Positions 42,781-51,960 of a stretch of DNA of 64,000 bases are shown here, piece by piece. Source of the stretch: Tolypothrix sp. NIES-4075 (GTDB lineage: Bacteria; Cyanobacteriota; Cyanobacteriia; Cyanobacteriales; Nostocaceae); assembly GCF_002218085.1 (NCBI RefSeq), contig NZ_BDUC01000020.1:4445-68444 (forward strand), written 5' to 3'. The position numbers and the translations under genes were made by a program. Numbering within the stretch: position 1 is the stretch's first letter; each line of letters starts with the position of its first letter. The notes under the pieces were generated by a model. The model had not been told where the DNA came from. It searched no databases and saw only the letters and a list, made by a program, of their open reading frames with translations.

Positions 42781-44403
42781 TTGAGTAAGGGTGTAGGTGC
42801 AGCTGTAGAACTGGGTATGATTGGGGCTTTGTTTGTAGCCGCTGTATCTTGCATCCTCTCTTCTCTTTCTAAACAGCCCTACGATCTAGTAGAAGTACGA
42901 TTCTGTCCCCCGTCAGCAAACGGGTTTAACACCAAAGAGCAGAGGGAACTTAACAAGCAGTACTGCTCAATCCCCCGGTTTGTCTTGCGTGAGGAATGGG
43001 ATATGAGGGGGCTATTTGGTTCTCGCTTGCCAGAACGTGAAGACGTGCAATTTAAGCGCCTGCTACCCACTGACAACCCCAATCAGCATTGGGCGCTAAC
43101 TGGAACGGCTATAAGTCTTAGTGGCATAAGTTTGGTAATTTATATTCGTAACTCTTTGCTGCAATCTAAGTACTACAACTGGTTAGAAGACATTAAGACT
43201 ACTAACTTTGAACTGTGGCAAGACAATAAATCACAACGAGATTTAAAAACAGTTGCTAGTCAATTAAATACTCAGTTCAAAGCTGATATCTACTCGGCTG
43301 TGGACAATCAAAATCGTGTTGAGGCTGGGTTAATTTCTACTGAGAGATTAGCACAGCAGCAGCAGATGCAAGACAATCTGGGCATGACCCAGTACGAGTT
43401 GGTGATTGCCGAATTCAGGAAAAAAATTGCCGAGGAACAATTAGGTGAAGCCAAGGCTGATAAAGAACGTCAAAAAATTTTGGGAGCCAAAGAAAGCCCC
43501 CCAATTTCCAAGTCAAATAAGCTTGAACTAGAGGAACAGTATCAATGGATTAATAAGCTTTTAAAGTTGCCCTTTAGGGTTTTAAGTGGTGAGCAGGGTT
43601 CTGGTAAATCTACCCTTGAGCGTTTGATGATTCGACTTCTCAAGGATGATGACTGGTATATTGTCATCATCAACCCCGAAACTAATCCTGCTGTTTGGTC
43701 TGGTGTTAAGGTACTTGCTGATGCCGAAGAAATTAACGAGTTTTTCGAGTCATTCCCCCAAACTATTAGAAGCCGCCAACAGCAAGCCAGAATCCTCAAA
43801 ATTGACGAAGATGATTATTTAGAACATATCAAAGACAAGAGTGGGTTAGATGGCAAGGTAGCAATATTTCTCATGGAATCAAACACTTATGAAGTTCACG
43901 GTGTAGATGCTGATTTGTGGGCTAATTTTTTAAAGCAGTCGCTCACAAACATCAGAAAGTGGGGTTACACCGTTTGTCTAACTGCTCATAGTGACAATCA
44001 AACAAGTATCTCTACTAAGCTGAAAGGCTTTTCAGGGATGATTGACGATGCTCCTAGAGTTGATTGCATTGCTAAAGCGGGTGTTAATGGTGAAGCAACT
44101 TCTACGGGTAAAGCACTTTTAAAAATGAAAGGGGTACGAGATAAAGAACCCCTAGAAGTTGACCTTTACAACTATCCAAAAAGTAAAAATTTTGATAGTG
44201 AATTACCAGCACAATCACCCCCAACTCCAACTAAACAACAATCAACAGTTAGTGGTGGAGATTGGTATGAGGAGATGAAAAAATGGGTAAGCGAAGTAGG
44301 AAGACCATCATCAGTAAACGTGAAAGCAAAGTGGGAATCACTCACGGGTCACAGACTCAACAGCGAAGGGCTAAGAGAGCTAATGAAGTATCTGGGACTT
44401 TAA
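42781..44403 (+). CDS. Membrane-anchored P-loop ATPase
   Basis: 540 residues from a TTG with CGGAGG upstream. Two N-terminal hydrophobic segments (AVELGMIGALFVAAVSCIL; WALTGTAISLSGISLVIYI), a coiled-coil (about 145-235), then a RecA/FtsK/HerA-like core with Walker A GEQGSGKST and a Walker B-like AIFLMESN. The C-terminal region (WYEEMKKWVSEVG... SEGLRELMKYLGL) may be a small winged helix. The layout recalls VirD4/FtsK-type pumps or viral-like packaging ATPases, but the family is not recognised. Confidence 0.65.
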   Translation: MSKGVGAAVELGMIGALFVAAVSCILSSLSKQPYDLVEVRFCPPSANGFNTKEQRELNKQYCSIPRFVLREEWDMRGLFGSRLPEREDVQFKRLLPTDNPNQHWALTGTAISLSGISLVIYIRNSLLQSKYYNWLEDIKTTNFELWQDNKSQRDLKTVASQLNTQFKADIYSAVDNQNRVEAGLISTERLAQQQQMQDNLGMTQYELVIAEFRKKIAEEQLGEAKADKERQKILGAKESPPISKSNKLELEEQYQWINKLLKLPFRVLSGEQGSGKSTLERLMIRLLKDDDWYIVIINPETNPAVWSGVKVLADAEEINEFFESFPQTIRSRQQQARILKIDEDDYLEHIKDKSGLDGKVAIFLMESNTYEVHGVDADLWANFLKQSLTNIRKWGYTVCLTAHSDNQTSISTKLKGFSGMIDDAPRVDCIAKAGVNGEATSTGKALLKMKGVRDKEPLEVDLYNYPKSKNFDSELPAQSPPTPTKQQSTVSGGDWYEEMKKWVSEVGRPSSVNVKAKWESLTGHRLNSEGLRELMKYLGL

Positions 44404-44735
44404 ATTGGGATGCTCGTTATGGAGATATTAAGAAGTACAAAAAACAGTGTGCGTAGGCGTAGCCCGCCGCAGGCATCGCTCATCAATCTGTCAAAGGTTT
44501 ATGCTGTGTCTGCCTCGTTCGTTCATCAGAGCAGTTGCATCATGCTAAATATGGGTGCGATCGCATTGGCGAAACTGTCTTTCCAGTCTGCTTTACTTGT
44601 CACGATGATGTGTGCCATTCCTCTAAGAATTGGCAGAGGGATAAAAGTAATCCTGTTTGGAACAACCAAAACACGCCAGAGTTTACAGAGCGCTTAAAAC
44701 TTGGTTATCGGCTTTTATATGGTGGTATTGAATGA
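44283..44735 (+). pseudogene. HNH-type protein gene broken by a Nostoc repeat insertion
   Basis: An ATG at 44283 (AGGAG 8 nt upstream, inside the 3' end of the ATPase gene in another frame) opens MGKRSRKTIISKRESKVG and runs in frame to LNWDARYGDIKKYKKQ. A 29-bp repeat (44451-44479) then brings TAG GCG TAG in frame. The frame continues with CCVCLVRSSEQLHHAKYG, CFTCHDDVCHSSKNW and ends at 44735. The Cys pairs and LHHAKYG fit an HNH/zinc-ribbon nuclease. Length is not shifted, only stopped. One dispersed 12-mer encodes its SSKN. Confidence 0.7.
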
Positions 44736-44797
44736 AACTTATCTGTAACTTCCTCGGTTAAATTGGGAAATATATAACTAGTGATAATTAGCTTTTT

Positions 44798-45145
44798 ATG
44801 ACAACTACACTCTTACTATCAAAATTCCTATACTGCCGCAACTGCCAAATGAAAACCCATCACTACAGAGATTTAAAATATGACTGGGGTTATAGCTGCC
44901 GTATCTGCCAAACTTGGCAGCATCAAAGCCAACTTGCATCAATTCAACAAGGTTATGCAGCTAAGGTAATTATTGAAGCACTTGGTAGTGAATATATTAG
45001 TTATTGTGACGGCACGCTAGAAGAATTTGTCGAGGCAGCCCAAGCCTTAGATATGGAATACGATTATCAACAAACCCAAGATGGATATGATTTTCAAGCG
45101 TGGCACTCAGATGATGAAGAGAATACAGCCAAGATACAGCTTTAA
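44798..45145 (+). CDS. Zinc-ribbon protein
   Basis: 115 residues. CRNC and CRIC pairs near the N terminus form a zinc ribbon, followed by a helical acidic C terminus (LEEFVEAAQALDMEYDYQQ). Function unknown. Confidence 0.55.
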   Translation: MTTTLLLSKFLYCRNCQMKTHHYRDLKYDWGYSCRICQTWQHQSQLASIQQGYAAKVIIEALGSEYISYCDGTLEEFVEAAQALDMEYDYQQTQDGYDFQAWHSDDEENTAKIQL

Positions 45146-45225
45146 GTGTAGTTTACCGCCGCCACCACATCGCTCCTTATCCTCTAAGAAAATCATTGGT
45201 GTTCACTTTTCCTCTAAGAAAAATT

Positions 45226-45333
45226 ATGAAGCGATTTTCAGATGATTCGACTGAGTTAATATTTGTGCTTCTGATTTTTATATGTTTTTTGGGTTTAGTA
45301 GTTGTCCCAAATGTTTATCTGGTTTTTTTTTGA
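45226..45333 (+). CDS. Tiny single-pass membrane protein (35 residues)
   Basis: MKRFSDDSTELIFVLLIF continues into a hydrophobic segment ending PNVYLVFF. The ATG lies directly after a TTCCTCTAAGAAAAATT repeat and there is no SD. Coding status rests on the clean start, hydrophobic segment and stop only. The gap 45146-45400 otherwise holds two 12-mer copies. Confidence 0.35.
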   Translation: MKRFSDDSTELIFVLLIFICFLGLVVVPNVYLVFF

Positions 45334-45400
45334 ATGATGCTCCTGTCGTCAAGCGTAAATAGTTAGTTTATGAAAGTGGGTTATTGGGGGGATAAAAATA

Positions 45401-45736
45401 ATGATTTGTTTTACTTGTAGTATTGAGGCGGATGAGAGATTTTTTGAAGAGAATGATAATATATGTCCTGATTGTGGATCGTGGTTACCAAAAAAATTCA
45501 AAGTTCCAACAGAGCATAATCACGAAATGGGTTATGCAAGTAATTATCACCTTCAAAATTTAACTTGGGCAGAACATATTTCTATCTGTCCGGGGCAAAC
45601 AGTTTACTCTGGATCGATGTATGCAAATGTAGCTGGTGAAATTTGCACTACTTACAAATATCCACATCAGTATAGAGAAGAAAGTCCATGCCTGTATCAT
45701 GGGACAAGATATATCGGAAAAATAAGAAGTGATTAG
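45401..45736 (+). CDS. Zinc-ribbon protein
   Basis: 111 residues. CFTC and CPDCGSWLP form a zinc ribbon at the N terminus; the rest is Tyr/His-rich with no motif. No recognised family. Confidence 0.55.
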   Translation: MICFTCSIEADERFFEENDNICPDCGSWLPKKFKVPTEHNHEMGYASNYHLQNLTWAEHISICPGQTVYSGSMYANVAGEICTTYKYPHQYREESPCLYHGTRYIGKIRSD

Positions 45737-45808
45737 CGATGCCTGCGGCTGTAAACTACGCTCAGGTAAAATTTAGTATAAAAGGGTTGATTTAAAGTCA
45801 AAAAATTT

Positions 45809-46027
45809 ATGGATATAAACAGAGAAGCTTTATTAAGTATGACAGATGCAGTGTTTGAAAAATACTGTCGAAATGCTATATATAACGCAGGATTGGAACT
45901 GGAAGCAATGGGTCATAATCCTGAAATACCAATAGATGTCTGTATGCAAAAGTTACAGCAATTACAGGCGATGAATGAGCAATTTGCAGCAATACTCGCG
46001 GAGCGTGACGCTAGAAAAAAGAGCTAA
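45809..46027 (+). CDS. Hypothetical small helical protein
   Basis: 72 residues, start MDINREALLSM, helical and acidic, with a coiled-coil-like end (LQQLQAMNEQFAAILAERDA). No RBS or motif stands out. Confidence 0.5.
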   Translation: MDINREALLSMTDAVFEKYCRNAIYNAGLELEAMGHNPEIPIDVCMQKLQQLQAMNEQFAAILAERDARKKS

Positions 46028-46130
46028 TCACTTGGTTTTGCGCTTCTTGACTGTTTCTATACCAGCGTATAGACAGTTTACCTTTCTTACGGGCGCGATC
46101 GCCCCTTCACTCCTTATCCTCTAAGAAAAT

Positions 46131-46316
46131 ATGAAAGCAAGAAAAATAACAGCAACATTTAAATACTGTAATTCAGATACACAAGAAGTTAAAACAGTTA
46201 ACTGCTTGTTCACCGATAGAAATGAAATATATCAATTGACAAAAGTTTATGTAGTTGAATTTGGATATGAAGTGTTATTTTCAAAGGATAGTAATACGTT
46301 TCTAGTTAATGATTAA
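46131..46316 (+). CDS. Hypothetical small beta-rich protein
   Basis: 61 residues, start directly behind a TCCTCTAAGAAAAT repeat. Short strands (KITATFKYC, VYVVEFGYEVLF) suggest a small sheet. No family recognised. Confidence 0.45.
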   Translation: MKARKITATFKYCNSDTQEVKTVNCLFTDRNEIYQLTKVYVVEFGYEVLFSKDSNTFLVND

Positions 46317-46511
46317 TTATAGCGATCGCTCCTCTTTTCCTCTAAGAATATTGGTATGAAAAAGCCAGAATAGCATCGCTTATGCTCGACAAAGTGCAAG
46401 CGATCGCTTGCCGCACTCCTCAACGACAACAAAAAACCCCGGCGAAAGCAACCGAGGTAATTAGGAGAAGTCTAAATGTCAATAAGATACCGATACCAAA
46501 ATCAATTTTTC

Positions 46512-46682
46512 TTAACTCACACTCAAGCCAACCAAAACTAGAGTGGTGACAATCAATGTAGCGAACACACCCTGTACGACATATTTGCGTTGCTCCCAAA
46601 TTGCTGGGTACTCTGCATAGTGCATCTGGGGTTCGGTTGCATAGTTATTTAAAACGCCGTCTTCGTTAACTGTGGTATACAT
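46512..46682 (-). CDS. psb34: Psb34-like photosystem II assembly protein
   Basis: 56 residues: MYTTVNEDGVLNNYATEPQM, then AEYPAIWEQRKYVVQG and one C-terminal transmembrane segment (FATLIVTTLVLVGLSVS). This matches the Ssl1498/Psb34 family, a HliP-like thylakoid protein found on photosystem II assembly intermediates near CP47. The gene is usually chromosomal; on this replicon it may be an extra copy. No close neighbour shares its function. Confidence 0.8.
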   Translation of the reverse strand: MYTTVNEDGVLNNYATEPQMHYAEYPAIWEQRKYVVQGVFATLIVTTLVLVGLSVS

Positions 46683-46927
46683 AATTTTTGGAAAATTTGT
46701 TACTTTATGTAAATTAATATAACAATATTGTTACAAATAGTCAATACAACTTGACAAATAATAGTGGATGTGGATTATAAGGCTTACTTATTTAGTTTGA
46801 GCAGAGGCAGGAGTAGGGCATAGACGCTTTTCGGCTTGTAGAGAAACATCGTGCAAGCCCAAGAGCGATCGCGTAGCGGTATAATCCCATAGTTAAAGCA
46901 ACACACTGCCGTTGCGACACCCGCACC

Positions 46928-47119
46928 ATGACTAAAACCACAGTTCACCTAGTCACTAGCATCCAGAATGTTACTTTGGTGGTGTTTCACACCGATGCCC
47001 ATTGCTGGCAGTTTAGAGTGATTAGTCCTGGCGGTGCGGTGTTTGGAGAGCGCAAAATTTATTACACACCGGAAGCTGCGGAAAAGGCGGGACGGGAGTG
47101 GATTGACAAGGGTAGTTGA
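46928..47119 (+). CDS. Small WQFR-motif protein, paralogue 1
   Basis: 63 residues. The core HCWQFRVISPGGAVFGERKI and the end AAEKAGREW align with the product of 61284-61475. Probably a small cyanobacterial family of beta sheet plus helix proteins of unknown role. Confidence 0.6.
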   Translation: MTKTTVHLVTSIQNVTLVVFHTDAHCWQFRVISPGGAVFGERKIYYTPEAAEKAGREWIDKGS

Positions 47120-47525
47120 GGAGCGATCGCTTATTACACTATTTCTATCCTCTAAGAAAATATGACAACGATTTCACACTCTTTTTATATAATGAAGCCC
47201 CTTTGATTAGTAAAAGCAATCCGAGAGCGATCGCCCTTCATCCTCTAATAAAAATATAGAAGCGATCGCCTGTGCATTTCAAGTTTCTTAGAGGAAACTG
47301 TTAATCTCACTGCAAAGGGGCGATCGCACTTGATGCCCCAGTGATGAAGAACGCTTCAAAAATAAAGACACCCTCAGTAATTGTCTCATTATAGCCAGTT
47401 CAATCATTACTCTCGGTAGTTCAAAAATTCTTCCGAATTTACCCGGATGGCTGTTAATTTCTACGTGGCTAGGATGTAGCAAATGACATTTCACTTGCTA
47501 TGTTATGTGGTGGACTTTGAGCTAG
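47120..47525. other. Gene-free stretch
   Basis: Contains HIP1 copies and three 12-mer or near copies (47150, 47238 variant, 47284). A minus-strand open frame here has no RBS and poor composition. Nothing else is supported. Confidence 0.55.
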
Positions 47526-47774
47526 ATGACCATCAAAAAACCCTTGGTGATAAACCAGCCTACGGTTGGCAAGCTCATTCGTGATCTGCGACTTGCCTTA
47601 GGGCTAACACAAGAACAGTTTGCAGCCTCTGTTGCCGTTACATATTCCACGATTAATCGTTGGGAAAATGGACGGTCTAAACCGTCGCCGATGGCGATGA
47701 AGCTTATTGAGCAGAAGCTTGATGAGATGGGCGCTCAGGGTCAGGATTTGTTGGTAAAGTATTTGCCGAATTAG
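47526..47774 (+). CDS. XRE-family transcriptional regulator
   Basis: 82 residues. GKLIRDLRLALGLTQEQFAA, then VTYSTINRWENGRSKPS is a classical XRE helix-turn-helix. A short C-terminal helix follows. Could control the small ORF and helicase genes downstream. Confidence 0.8.
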   Translation: MTIKKPLVINQPTVGKLIRDLRLALGLTQEQFAASVAVTYSTINRWENGRSKPSPMAMKLIEQKLDEMGAQGQDLLVKYLPN

Positions 47775-47793
47775 TTGTTTGCTCAGTTTTGGT

Positions 47794-47922
47794 ATGAGCA
47801 ATGTCTACTTTAAAGGGCTGTTGGGTGCGATCGCAGAGATTATCGAATCCTCTAAGAATATCGGAAAGCCTACTGATATTGGCTACTGGATTGACGCTAG
47901 TCGCGCCATGAAGAGAACTTAA
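47794..47922 (+). CDS. Hypothetical 42-residue protein
   Basis: MSNVYFKGLLGAIAEIIESS, then KNIGKPTDIGYWIDASRAMK. A HIP1 copy encodes AIA and a 12-mer encodes SSKN. It lies between the XRE gene and the helicase and has protein-like composition. No SD. Confidence 0.4.
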   Translation: MSNVYFKGLLGAIAEIIESSKNIGKPTDIGYWIDASRAMKRT

Positions 47923-47966
47923 TTACTAATACTAAGTAAATATAAAAAAGCGAAGGATTAAAAATC

Positions 47967-49196
47967 ATGGGACAATGGATTGATTTTCAAAAAACTGTTA
48001 ATCAAAGACTGCTGAGAGAAGACCTAGATAAAGAACAAACCAAAGTCAAAAACATGAAGACCAAGGGACACTCTCTTGTCCGGGGTATTGCTGGCTCTGG
48101 GAAATCCTTAGTATTAAGAAATAGAGTAGAGACAATAATTGAGGAATTTGATAACATTTTAATTCTTAGCTACAACCGTTTTATGAGTGGATGGCTCAAA
48201 TCAAAGCTAAGAGAAAAAAATATTAGCAGGAAAGTAACTTGCAATACCTTTCACAGTTGGGCTTATCGTAATTTAAACTATGATTATAAATTTGATAGTA
48301 ATGATGAATTAAGAACGCAAATTATAGATTTTGCTAAAAATTCAGATTTAAAATATCAAGCTATTTTAGTAGATGAAGCACAAGATTTCTATGATGAATG
48401 GTTTCGTGCTTTGCTAGAAATTTTAGATGATGATACAAAATCTTTATTTTTTGTCTACGATAATACTCAATCAGTATATGGACAATCTCACAGAAGAAAG
48501 CAAGATTGGACATGGCGAAAGCTGGGAATTGATGTTGTGGGGCGTTCTCAAATATTTGATGTTAACTATAGAAACTCCCCTGAAATTCTAGAATTGGCTT
48601 GGGAATTTATACTTGGAGCCTTATCAGAAGTCAATATGAAAGTGTCTAAAAAAGAACAAGCTGGAGGTAGAATAGGCGACATTATTCAGCCCAAAAAGAA
48701 AAATTCCAGAAGTTCAAATATTAAACCAGCTTTATGGCAAATTTCTGATGAAGCGATGCCAGCTAAAATTGCACAGCAAGTCAAACTTGCCTTATCAAGC
48801 CATAAAGAATCTTCAATTGGTGTTTTAGTGCATCCACAGAATTGGAGACTAAAGAATATAATCAGCACAGAATTATCAAAGCTAAATATTGAACACCATG
48901 CCCCCAAAGGTTCTACAGACAGAGATATGAATGTAGTCGATAGACCTTTTGTAATTGTTGACTCTTGGAATGCCTTAAAAGGTGTTGAATTTGATGCGGT
49001 TATCATTGCTGGATTAGATGAAGCTAATGAATACCCAGATGATCTAGATAAGGATTTTCAAGAAAAAGCAGGAATTTACACAGCCATGACTAGGGCAAGA
49101 GATCATTTAGTTATGCTGTATGATTCCAAGAATTCAATTGTTGACATTATGGAAAATGCTCTAAATGCTCCTGAACAGTTGGAGAGTGAAGACTAA
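47967..49196 (+). CDS. SF1 (UvrD-like) helicase
   Basis: 409 residues. Walker A GIAGSGKSLVLR, motif Ia/Ic-like NTFHSWAYR, Walker B LVDEAQDF, motif III-like FFVYDNTQSVYG, and the C-terminal YTAMTRARDHLVML. The UvrD C-terminal motif KGVEFDAVIIAG is present. Shorter than UvrD and lacking the large 2B domain. The next gene encodes a related helicase with a NERD domain, so the two may form one system. Confidence 0.8.
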   Translation: MGQWIDFQKTVNQRLLREDLDKEQTKVKNMKTKGHSLVRGIAGSGKSLVLRNRVETIIEEFDNILILSYNRFMSGWLKSKLREKNISRKVTCNTFHSWAYRNLNYDYKFDSNDELRTQIIDFAKNSDLKYQAILVDEAQDFYDEWFRALLEILDDDTKSLFFVYDNTQSVYGQSHRRKQDWTWRKLGIDVVGRSQIFDVNYRNSPEILELAWEFILGALSEVNMKVSKKEQAGGRIGDIIQPKKKNSRSSNIKPALWQISDEAMPAKIAQQVKLALSSHKESSIGVLVHPQNWRLKNIISTELSKLNIEHHAPKGSTDRDMNVVDRPFVIVDSWNALKGVEFDAVIIAGLDEANEYPDDLDKDFQEKAGIYTAMTRARDHLVMLYDSKNSIVDIMENALNAPEQLESED

Positions 49197-49293
49197 AACA
49201 GTCATCTTGCTATTTGTAGCGATCGCTACCCAATTCTTAGAGTAAACCCCAAGCGATCGCACCCATTAAAAACCGTATAAACATCTATCATTT

Positions 49294-51156
49294 ATGGCTA
49301 CTCTAATTCCCTCATTTAATAGTTGCTCAATGCGGATGACCTCTGGCGAGAGGAGGTTAGCGCAGCGTTTGGAGGAAAAATTAGAAGATGATTACCTGCT
49401 ATGGTATGACGTGCCAGTGGGTAAGAAACAGCTGCATCCAGATTTCATTGTGCTGCATCCCAGCCGGGGCTTGTTCATCCTTGAGGTGAAAGACTGGAAG
49501 TTAGACACTATTGAAAATATCAACCCGTCCACAGTCACACTGCTTACTGAAGATGGAATAAAGGAAGTTAAACACCCATTACAACAAGCCAGAGATTATG
49601 CCCTAGCAGTCAACAACATTCTAGAAAAAGATCCCGCCCTAGTGCAGCAAGAAGGTAAATATCAAGGTAAGCTGGTTATCCCCTACGGTTATGGCGTAGT
49701 TTTGACCAACATTAACCGCAAGGATTTTAACAACAGTGAACTACCCGCAGTGTTTGAGGAACACTTAGTTATCTGCAAAGATGAAATTCTCCCAAGCACA
49801 GACGCAGGGGAATTTCAGCAACGGCTTTGGGATTTATCAGCATATCAATTTGGTAAAACCCTCAGCAGTAGTCAAATAGATAGAATTCGTTGGCACATCT
49901 TCCCAGACTTGCGGATTACTGCCAAACAGTTATCTTTGTTTGATTTAGAAACCGACACTGAAGAATCGCCACAGTTGCAAATCCCCGACATTCTCAAAAT
50001 TATGGATTTGCAACAGGAACAGTTAGCAAGGAGTTTGGGAGATGGACATCGGGTAATTCATGGTGTAGCTGGTTCTGGAAAAACCATGATTTTAGCCTAC
50101 CGTTGTCAGCACCTTGCACAAGTCAGTAAAAAACCAATTTTGGTACTGTGTTTCAACGTTTCTCTTGCTGCCAAACTAAGGCAGGTGGTTCAAGAAGACC
50201 CAAACAAAATCAGTCGCATTAAAGTACGACACTTTCATGGCTGGTGCATGGATTTACTCAAAAAATACAACATTCCCAGACCTGATTCTAGAGAGTATCA
50301 AGGTGAAGATTATGTAGAAGAACTGGTTAACCGAGTAATTACCGCCGTCGATGCCCAGTTAATACCTGCTGGTACTTATGGCGCAGTGATGCTAGATGAG
50401 GGACACGACTTTAAAGGGGAGTGGTTAAAGTTGATTGCCCAGATGGTCAATCCCGAAACCAATTCTTTACTTATTCTCTATGACGATGCCCAAAACCTCT
50501 ACGGTGAAAAACGCGACAAGAAATTTAGCTTTAAGAGTGTAGGCATCCAGGCACAGGGACGCACTACTATACTCAAGTTAAACTACCGCAACACAGAACA
50601 GGTGTTAAAGGTAGCCTATGAATTTGCCAGGGAAGTAATGCAACCCACCACCGGGGATGATGACCAAGTGGTGTTGGTAGAACCCGCTAGTGCTGGAAGA
50701 CAAGGGATAATGCCAGATTTAATTAAACTCCCCAGTTTTAAACATGAGGTAGATTACCTAGCCGAGCGGGTGCAACAGTTACATGAGCGTGGTGCAGCTT
50801 GGAACGAAATAGCCATTATTTACCGCCTTAGATTCATGGGCGAAGACATTTACAACCACTTCCAACAAGCCAAAATCCCGGTAGAGTGGGTTAATGCCAA
50901 TAGTGAGAGCCGCAACTATCACCCTGATGAACAAAGTGTAAAACTTATAACCATGCACTCATCTAAAGGGTTAGAGTTTCCTGTGGTTTGCATCCCTGGC
51001 ATTGGTTATATGCCTGATGAGTACAACAAACCAGAAGAAGAAGCGCGGTTACTTTACGTGGCGATGACACGGGCAATGGAGCAACTGATTCTGACTTGCG
51101 ATCGCTCATCAGAATTTACCAGCCGTTTGGAGACAGTATTAGGTAAAGTAATTTAA
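49294..51156 (+). CDS. NERD-nuclease/UvrD-like helicase fusion
   Basis: 620 residues. The N-terminal NERD domain (about residues 15-110) has GERRLAQRLEE and HPDFIVLHPSRGLFILEVKD, a D-ExK nuclease core. The helicase follows: GVAGSGKTMILAY, HFHGWCMDLL, LDEGHDF, LYDDAQNLYG, MHSSKGLEFPVVC, and YVAMTRAMEQL. NERD-helicases are common in phage-defence and plasmid islands. The helicase half is related to the 47967 product, with the same order of motifs. Confidence 0.8.
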   Translation: MATLIPSFNSCSMRMTSGERRLAQRLEEKLEDDYLLWYDVPVGKKQLHPDFIVLHPSRGLFILEVKDWKLDTIENINPSTVTLLTEDGIKEVKHPLQQARDYALAVNNILEKDPALVQQEGKYQGKLVIPYGYGVVLTNINRKDFNNSELPAVFEEHLVICKDEILPSTDAGEFQQRLWDLSAYQFGKTLSSSQIDRIRWHIFPDLRITAKQLSLFDLETDTEESPQLQIPDILKIMDLQQEQLARSLGDGHRVIHGVAGSGKTMILAYRCQHLAQVSKKPILVLCFNVSLAAKLRQVVQEDPNKISRIKVRHFHGWCMDLLKKYNIPRPDSREYQGEDYVEELVNRVITAVDAQLIPAGTYGAVMLDEGHDFKGEWLKLIAQMVNPETNSLLILYDDAQNLYGEKRDKKFSFKSVGIQAQGRTTILKLNYRNTEQVLKVAYEFAREVMQPTTGDDDQVVLVEPASAGRQGIMPDLIKLPSFKHEVDYLAERVQQLHERGAAWNEIAIIYRLRFMGEDIYNHFQQAKIPVEWVNANSESRNYHPDEQSVKLITMHSSKGLEFPVVCIPGIGYMPDEYNKPEEEARLLYVAMTRAMEQLILTCDRSSEFTSRLETVLGKVI

Positions 51157-51227
51157 TTGGTAGGTGCGATCGCCTCCTCGCCTTTATTCTTAGAGGAAAA
51201 CCAACAGCGATCGCCCCCCAACTCCCC

Positions 51228-51440
51228 ATGACCAACATCCACAACCTCGGCATGACCGATACCGAGTATGCCCAGCTAGCAGCCCAAGGCTACGACCCTA
51301 ACCTAGAACGCCAGTTGATAGAGATTGGCGAGACTTTAGACCAAGCCAGGAAGCTAGCGCGAATAGTGGGACTGGCATAAGACAAACCACCTCAGACAGA
51401 CGAGGAGTGGCAAAAGTTTATGGCAGTTTGGGGGGATTAG
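51228..51440 (+). pseudogene. Small gene with an in-frame stop
   Basis: A 50-codon frame (MTNIHNLGMTDTEYAQLAAQ ... RKLARIVGLA) ends at TAA 51378-51380, but the same frame continues (KPPQTDEEWQKFMAVWGD) to TAG at 51440. The continuation has protein-like sequence, so the first stop looks like a recent nonsense change, or the first 50 codons are the whole gene. Confidence 0.4.
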
Positions 51441-51504
51441 TTCTCGAAAGAAAGTGGAGCGATCGCTTATCATTCAAGCGAGGAAACTTTTGATTAATAA
51501 ATTT

Positions 51505-51960
51505 ATGTCTAAAACAACACTCTTATCTGGACTTACTCTCAGTTTAATATTGGGTTTATTCTCCAGTATTCCAACTATTGCTCAAGAAATATACATTGAC
51601 AATAACTGTAAACAAAATCAGCAATTAAATGAGTTTGACAGGGTTACTATTTTCTATAAATCCGAATTTAAAACCAAAGGGCAAACATATTGGTTTTACT
51701 CAGGTAGGTATCAAGATGGAAGTACTATTGTTTGTATTTCACAACCAGGATTTAAACAAGCAAAACCTTTAAATGTACAACAAATACAGTCTGGTTACAT
51801 CGATAAAATCGACAAAGACCCACGCAATAAAACAGCCTTTCTCGTTACCGTCCGCGAGGGTAATGGTTCCTATGTCCCAATACTCCAATACCGACTCAAT
51901 TTGTCCACACCTTCTAAACCTGCACTAACCAAACTACGAACTTGGAAATCAGGACGGTAG
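51505..51960 (+). CDS. Secreted hypothetical protein
   Basis: 151 residues from MSKTTLLSGLTLSLILGLFS; a signal peptide ends near TIAQ|EIYID. Two Cys (NNCKQN, IVCISQ) could form a disulphide. Beta-rich. No family recognised. An earlier in-frame ATG at 51454 would spoil the signal peptide. Confidence 0.6.
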   Translation: MSKTTLLSGLTLSLILGLFSSIPTIAQEIYIDNNCKQNQQLNEFDRVTIFYKSEFKTKGQTYWFYSGRYQDGSTIVCISQPGFKQAKPLNVQQIQSGYIDKIDKDPRNKTAFLVTVREGNGSYVPILQYRLNLSTPSKPALTKLRTWKSGR

